Assembly (NCBI GenBank): GCA_029883145.1
Contig: JAOUJR010000056.1
Span: forward strand, 1 to 8,867
DNA from: Nitrospirota bacterium
GTDB lineage: Bacteria; Nitrospirota; Thermodesulfovibrionia; Thermodesulfovibrionales; SM23-35
DNA length: 8,867 bases
Direction of reading: 5' to 3'
Shown piece after piece: positions 7,916-8,867 of this stretch. Under the pieces are notes generated by a model. It was given only the letters and a program-made list of their open reading frames with translations. It was not told where the DNA came from and did not search any database. The number at the start of each line of letters is the position of its first letter. Positions within the stretch are counted from its first letter, which is position 1. The position numbers and the translations under genes are program-made.

Positions 7916-8443
7916 TTGAAAAATAAGGCTTTTATTCTTTCTCTCATCTTCATTTCTGGAATCATTATTATTTTTTTGATTGTACAGCAACAGCAGCGCT
8001 CAAGGACATCTCCTGTAGAACTTTCTTCTATGAACATTGAACTTTTTGACATCTCCAAAAACAAATTATTACTTTCCGAATTAAAAGGCTCTGTCGTGTT
8101 CATTAACTTCTGGGCCTCCTGGTGTCAGACGTGCAAAGATGAAATGCCATCTATCGAGCGGTTGTACAGATATTTCTCAGGGAATCCTAAATTTAAATTA
8201 TTCACTGTCCTCTACAGGGACAATATGGAAAAGGCATTCATTTATATAAAAGAGAACGGATATACATTTCCCGTATATCATAATCCTGACGGCTCTGCTG
8301 CTCGACAATTCATGGTTACTGGTGTTCCTGAGACTTTCATATTCGACAAAAATGGAATCCTGAAAAAAAAGGTTATTGGCCCTTTAGAATGGGATTCTCC
8401 GCAGATTATTGAGGCACTGAATAACCTTATCAATGAACATTAA
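7916..8443 (+). CDS. Membrane-anchored TlpA/ResA-like thioredoxin-fold protein
   Basis: Probable envelope thiol-disulfide oxidoreductase of 175 residues. A basic start (KNK) and one hydrophobic segment (about 5-23) form a signal anchor, so the redox domain would face outside the cytoplasmic membrane. The domain begins near residue 40 and shows VVFINFWASWCQTCKDEMP (60-78), with the catalytic pair C70-C73 and the usual EMP after it. The cis-proline motif is GVPETFIFD (136-144), with P138. The CQTC centre lacks the Pro found in many TlpA/ResA/CcmG proteins (CEPC, CPPC). Roles known for relatives are reduction of apocytochrome c cysteines or of other envelope thiols; the partner is not known here. 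The start is a TTG with no Shine-Dalgarno sequence. It is kept because the next in-frame Met (residue 39) would remove the anchor, and an in-frame stop at 7895-7897 blocks longer forms. It lies 29 bases after clpC and 2 bases before the next gene. Confidence 0.85.
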   Translation: MKNKAFILSLIFISGIIIIFLIVQQQQRSRTSPVELSSMNIELFDISKNKLLLSELKGSVVFINFWASWCQTCKDEMPSIERLYRYFSGNPKFKLFTVLYRDNMEKAFIYIKENGYTFPVYHNPDGSAARQFMVTGVPETFIFDKNGILKKKVIGPLEWDSPQIIEALNNLINEH

Positions 8444-8445
8444 CC

Positions 8446-8867
8446 ATGGGGAAAATAAAGCCTCCTGAAAAAGCACTCCTTTTCATAAGCACACTCTATT
8501 CAGATGCAGGTATTTTTGACCAGTCACAAAATACTCTCATAAAAAACTTTGGAGATATTTTACTTATAAGCCCTGCCCTGCCCTGGGATTATTCTTCTTA
8601 TTACAAGGATGAAATTGGTTGGCCTTTATTCAGGCAGATTATTTTCTTCAAGAACCTTATTGACCCCGAATTGCTCTCAGATATTAAACTCAAGACGAAT
8701 GAGATTGAATCTGATTTGTCTTCAGAAGGTAAAAGGCGCATTAATCTCGATCCCGGGTATCTCACCCTGTCTAAAATAGTACTTGCTTCTACAAAAAACT
8801 ATGCACACCGCATCTATCTCGGCAAAGGCATCTATGGTGAAGTGACACTTATATTCCAAAATGGCAC
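8446..8867 (+). CDS. DUF4416 family protein, 3' part outside the window
   Basis: The reading frame from the ATG at 8446 stays open to the window edge, giving 140 complete codons of a family usually near 180 residues. The translation begins MGKIKPPEKALLFISTLYSD. Further on it shows the order of motifs I associate with DUF4416: NFGDILLISP (34-43), YYKDEIGWPLFRQIIFF (52-68), IKLKTNEIE (80-88), RINLDPGYLTLSKIVLAS (98-115), then HRIYLGKGIYGEVTLIF (121-137). No signal peptide or membrane segment is visible, so it is probably cytosolic. The biochemical function is unknown and I do not propose one. It begins two bases after the thioredoxin stop codon without a Shine-Dalgarno sequence, so it is probably co-transcribed and translated by reinitiation. 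The family assignment is from memory of the motif pattern. Confidence 0.8.
   Translation, partial: MGKIKPPEKALLFISTLYSDAGIFDQSQNTLIKNFGDILLISPALPWDYSSYYKDEIGWPLFRQIIFFKNLIDPELLSDIKLKTNEIESDLSSEGKRRINLDPGYLTLSKIVLASTKNYAHRIYLGKGIYGEVTLIFQNG

Overview
The window looks like ordinary chromosomal DNA from an anaerobic or microaerophilic bacterium of moderate to low GC. All eight genes are on the + strand and closely packed. Every call below comes from reading motifs in the translated sequence; no search was run. A Re-type citrate synthase beside isocitrate and malate dehydrogenases, followed by ClpC and a DUF4416 gene, suggests an anaerobic lineage such as Nitrospirota (Thermodesulfovibrio-like) or a deltaproteobacterial relative. 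That placement is inference and not certain.

Region 1 (1-2478) holds a short upstream region with a plausible promoter. A Re-citrate synthase-like gene follows, then an isocitrate dehydrogenase gene that overlaps its stop codon by one base. Region 2 (2479-3853) encodes a CNNM/CorC-type membrane protein with a CBS pair. Region 3 (3854-4846) is malate dehydrogenase, preceded by a near-consensus promoter so close to the ATG that the mRNA should be leaderless or nearly so. Region 4 (4847-5370) is nucleoside diphosphate kinase, with an unusual leader that can form competing stems just upstream of a strong Shine-Dalgarno sequence. Region 5 (5371-7886) is ClpC with its own likely promoter. Region 6 (7887-8867) is a membrane-anchored TlpA/ResA-like thioredoxin with a TTG start, then the first 140 codons of a DUF4416 protein cut by the window edge.

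Citrate synthase, isocitrate dehydrogenase and malate dehydrogenase together cover three steps linking malate, oxaloacetate, citrate/isocitrate and 2-oxoglutarate. Aconitase is not in the window. The simplest reading is a citrate branch supplying 2-oxoglutarate for glutamate synthesis, possibly part of a larger oxidative or reversed cycle. The other genes are housekeeping (Ndk), protein quality control (ClpC), envelope redox (TlpA-like), an integral membrane protein of probable ion-transport function, and one conserved unknown (DUF4416).

No tRNA, rRNA, CRISPR array, insertion sequence or phage gene was seen, and no gene-free stretch exceeds 300 bases. I did not find a clearly new multi-gene system. 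The best leads are the Re-citrate synthase pairing, the leaderless mdh promoter, the ndk leader structure and the DUF4416 gene.
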